Shown here: in pieces, positions 63,008 through 64,000 of the stretch
Position numbering within the stretch: position 1 is the stretch's first letter
Layout of the letters: each line of letters begins with the position of its first letter
Assembly (NCBI RefSeq): GCF_008698235.1
Contig: NZ_PEBH01000006.1
Location: 1 to 64,000, forward strand
DNA length: 64,000 nucleotides
Source of the DNA: Bifidobacterium rousetti
Lineage (GTDB): Bacteria > Actinomycetota > Actinomycetes > Actinomycetales > Bifidobacteriaceae
Direction of reading: 5' to 3'
Notes under the pieces: generated by a model
What the model was told of the DNA's origin: nothing
The model's database searches: none
Seen by the model: only the letters and a program-made list of their open reading frames with translations
Position numbers and translations under genes: made by a program

Positions 63008-64000
63008 ATGACGAACACGAATCTCAACGCGGCGAAGGCGATCAAGCCTCAACTGCTGCGTGACTATTCCAGTGACTTCAACGGCGAGCGCGCGAATCTC
63101 GTCGCGGCGAACGCGGCCGTGTCGGCCGGCGTGCTCAAGGCGGCGACCGATTACCGCGGCGTGCGCGAGCTGCCGCGCGACTTCTCGATCGAGCTCAAGC
63201 AGGGGTCGATCACCGATCAGGAGCGTTCTGGCCGCTGCTGGATGTTCGCCTCGCTCAACACGCTGCGCTATGAGCTCATGCATCGTTGGAATCTCGAGGA
63301 TTTCGAGTTCTCCGAGTCCTACCTGTTCTTCTGGGACACGATGGAGAAGTCGAACACGTACCTCGAGAACGTGCTGTCGACGCTTGATCGCCCGAGCGAC
63401 GACCGTCTGTTCGAGATCATCAACGACGGCCCATCCGATGACGGCGGATGGTGGCAGATGTTCGCGGCGCTCGTGAACAAGTACGGTCTGGTGCCGAAGA
63501 GCGCGTACCCGGAGTCGGCGAATTCGCGCAATTCCGACGATTTCAAGCAATACCTCAACTCGAAGCTGCGCGAGTTCGCGATCGAGCTGCGTCGTCGTCA
63601 TGCGGCCGATGGCACGGAGGAGCTGCGCGCGATCAAGGACGAGTACATGTCGGTCGTGTACCGTATCTGCTCGATCGCGCTCGGCGAGCCGCCGGAGCGG
63701 TTCGACTTCCTCGCGCGCGTGAAGGACGACGATGAGAACGGGGATAAGGACGACAAGAAGGGCGATTCGGCCGAGAAGTCGGAGAAAAAGTCGGAGAAAA
63801 AGGACAAGGGCAAGTCCGGCAAGGACGATCGCCCGCAGATCCGAGAGACCGGCATCACCCCGCTGGAGTTCTACCGAAAGTACGTGCCGGTCGACGTCAA
63901 TGATTTCGCGACCCTCGCCAACGCGCCGATGGCGCGCACGCCGTTCAACACGCGATACCGCATCCGCTACACGGCGAACGTGGCCGAGGCCGGCGACATG
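63008..64000 (+). CDS. pepC: aminopeptidase C (bleomycin hydrolase family), 5' part
   Basis: Cytosolic Cys aminopeptidase (C1B). First 331 residues; the window ends before the catalytic His/Asn. Nucleophile Cys77 in DQERSGRCWMFASLN, then FEFSESYLFFWDTMEKSN, DDGGWWQMFAALVNKYG and LVPKSAYPES, all diagnostic. Between residues ~239 and 276 is a Lys/Asp/Glu-rich insertion (KDDDENGDKDDKKGD... EKKSEKKDKGK) unlike the standard protein. GTGGGAG lies 8 nt before the ATG. Confidence 0.93.
   Translation, partial: MTNTNLNAAKAIKPQLLRDYSSDFNGERANLVAANAAVSAGVLKAATDYRGVRELPRDFSIELKQGSITDQERSGRCWMFASLNTLRYELMHRWNLEDFEFSESYLFFWDTMEKSNTYLENVLSTLDRPSDDRLFEIINDGPSDDGGWWQMFAALVNKYGLVPKSAYPESANSRNSDDFKQYLNSKLREFAIELRRRHAADGTEELRAIKDEYMSVVYRICSIALGEPPERFDFLARVKDDDENGDKDDKKGDSAEKSEKKSEKKDKGKSGKDDRPQIRETGITPLEFYRKYVPVDVNDFATLANAPMARTPFNTRYRIRYTANVAEAGDM

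Overview
The window looks like a chromosome segment of a Bifidobacterium species. The DNA is GC-rich. It carries two class I ketol-acid reductoisomerase genes, a sortase-assembled pilus cluster, DUF5648-type surface repeats, many glycoside-utilisation genes under LacI control, AGGAGG-like ribosome binding sites, and short palindromic intergenic repeats containing GGGTAGTC/GACTACCCCTCAG. The genus is an inference from gene content; no rRNA or tRNA gene was found to confirm it.

Layout. 0-1.8 kb: an aldo/keto reductase and an unlisted mini-gene for a CCCH zinc-knuckle protein. 2.3-9.2 kb: a pilus operon on the minus strand (tip-like pilin, backbone pilin, class C sortase). 9.7-19.8 kb: an amino-acid permease, a two-gene FtsX/MacB-type ABC exporter, an AlbA_2/ATPase-type regulator that seems inserted between the exporter and its TetR regulator, and a second permease. 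20-21 kb and 40-41 kb: two ilvC paralogues with related 5' regions. 21.7-22.8 kb: a DUF559-type endonuclease-fold gene bracketed by dispersed repeats.

23.2-39.7 kb is the most coherent system: a predicted acetylated beta-mannoside utilisation locus. It has an AGE-fold mannose isomerase/epimerase with a small membrane protein, a LacI regulator, a GH2 beta-mannosidase, a five-gene Dpp/Opp-type ABC importer, a GH1 glycosidase, a CE2-like esterase and a SASA-type esterase. Palindromes with core AACCGGTTAA sit at three promoters and tie the locus into one regulon. The enzymes lack signal peptides, so the model is uptake of acetylated oligosaccharides followed by deacetylation, exo-cleavage and mannose-to-fructose conversion in the cytoplasm.

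41.5-43.2 kb holds an MHS-family transporter preceded by a 35-codon leader peptide rich in Val, Leu and Ile and by mutually exclusive hairpins ending in an intrinsic terminator. This is a classic branched-chain amino-acid attenuator controlling a transporter beside ilvC. 43.5-48.5 kb: two paralogous MFS sugar transporters around a second LacI regulator with its own operator class (TCGAACCGGTTCGA), one copy of which recurs near the aldo/keto reductase. 48.8-51.4 kb: an FtsX-like permease and an ABC-ATPase-like partner without a Walker A motif, whose N-terminus contains three in-frame copies of a palindromic repeat that is intergenic elsewhere in the window.

51.4-64 kb: an HD-domain hydrolase, a class II glutamine amidotransferase, an MNT/HI0074 nucleotidyltransferase pair, a polytopic membrane protein, a large beta-helix surface protein with DUF5648 repeats, Kup, TatD, and the 5' part of pepC running off the window. 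Several tandem or inverted repeat tracts lie in the gaps. All domain assignments come from motif reading, not database searches.
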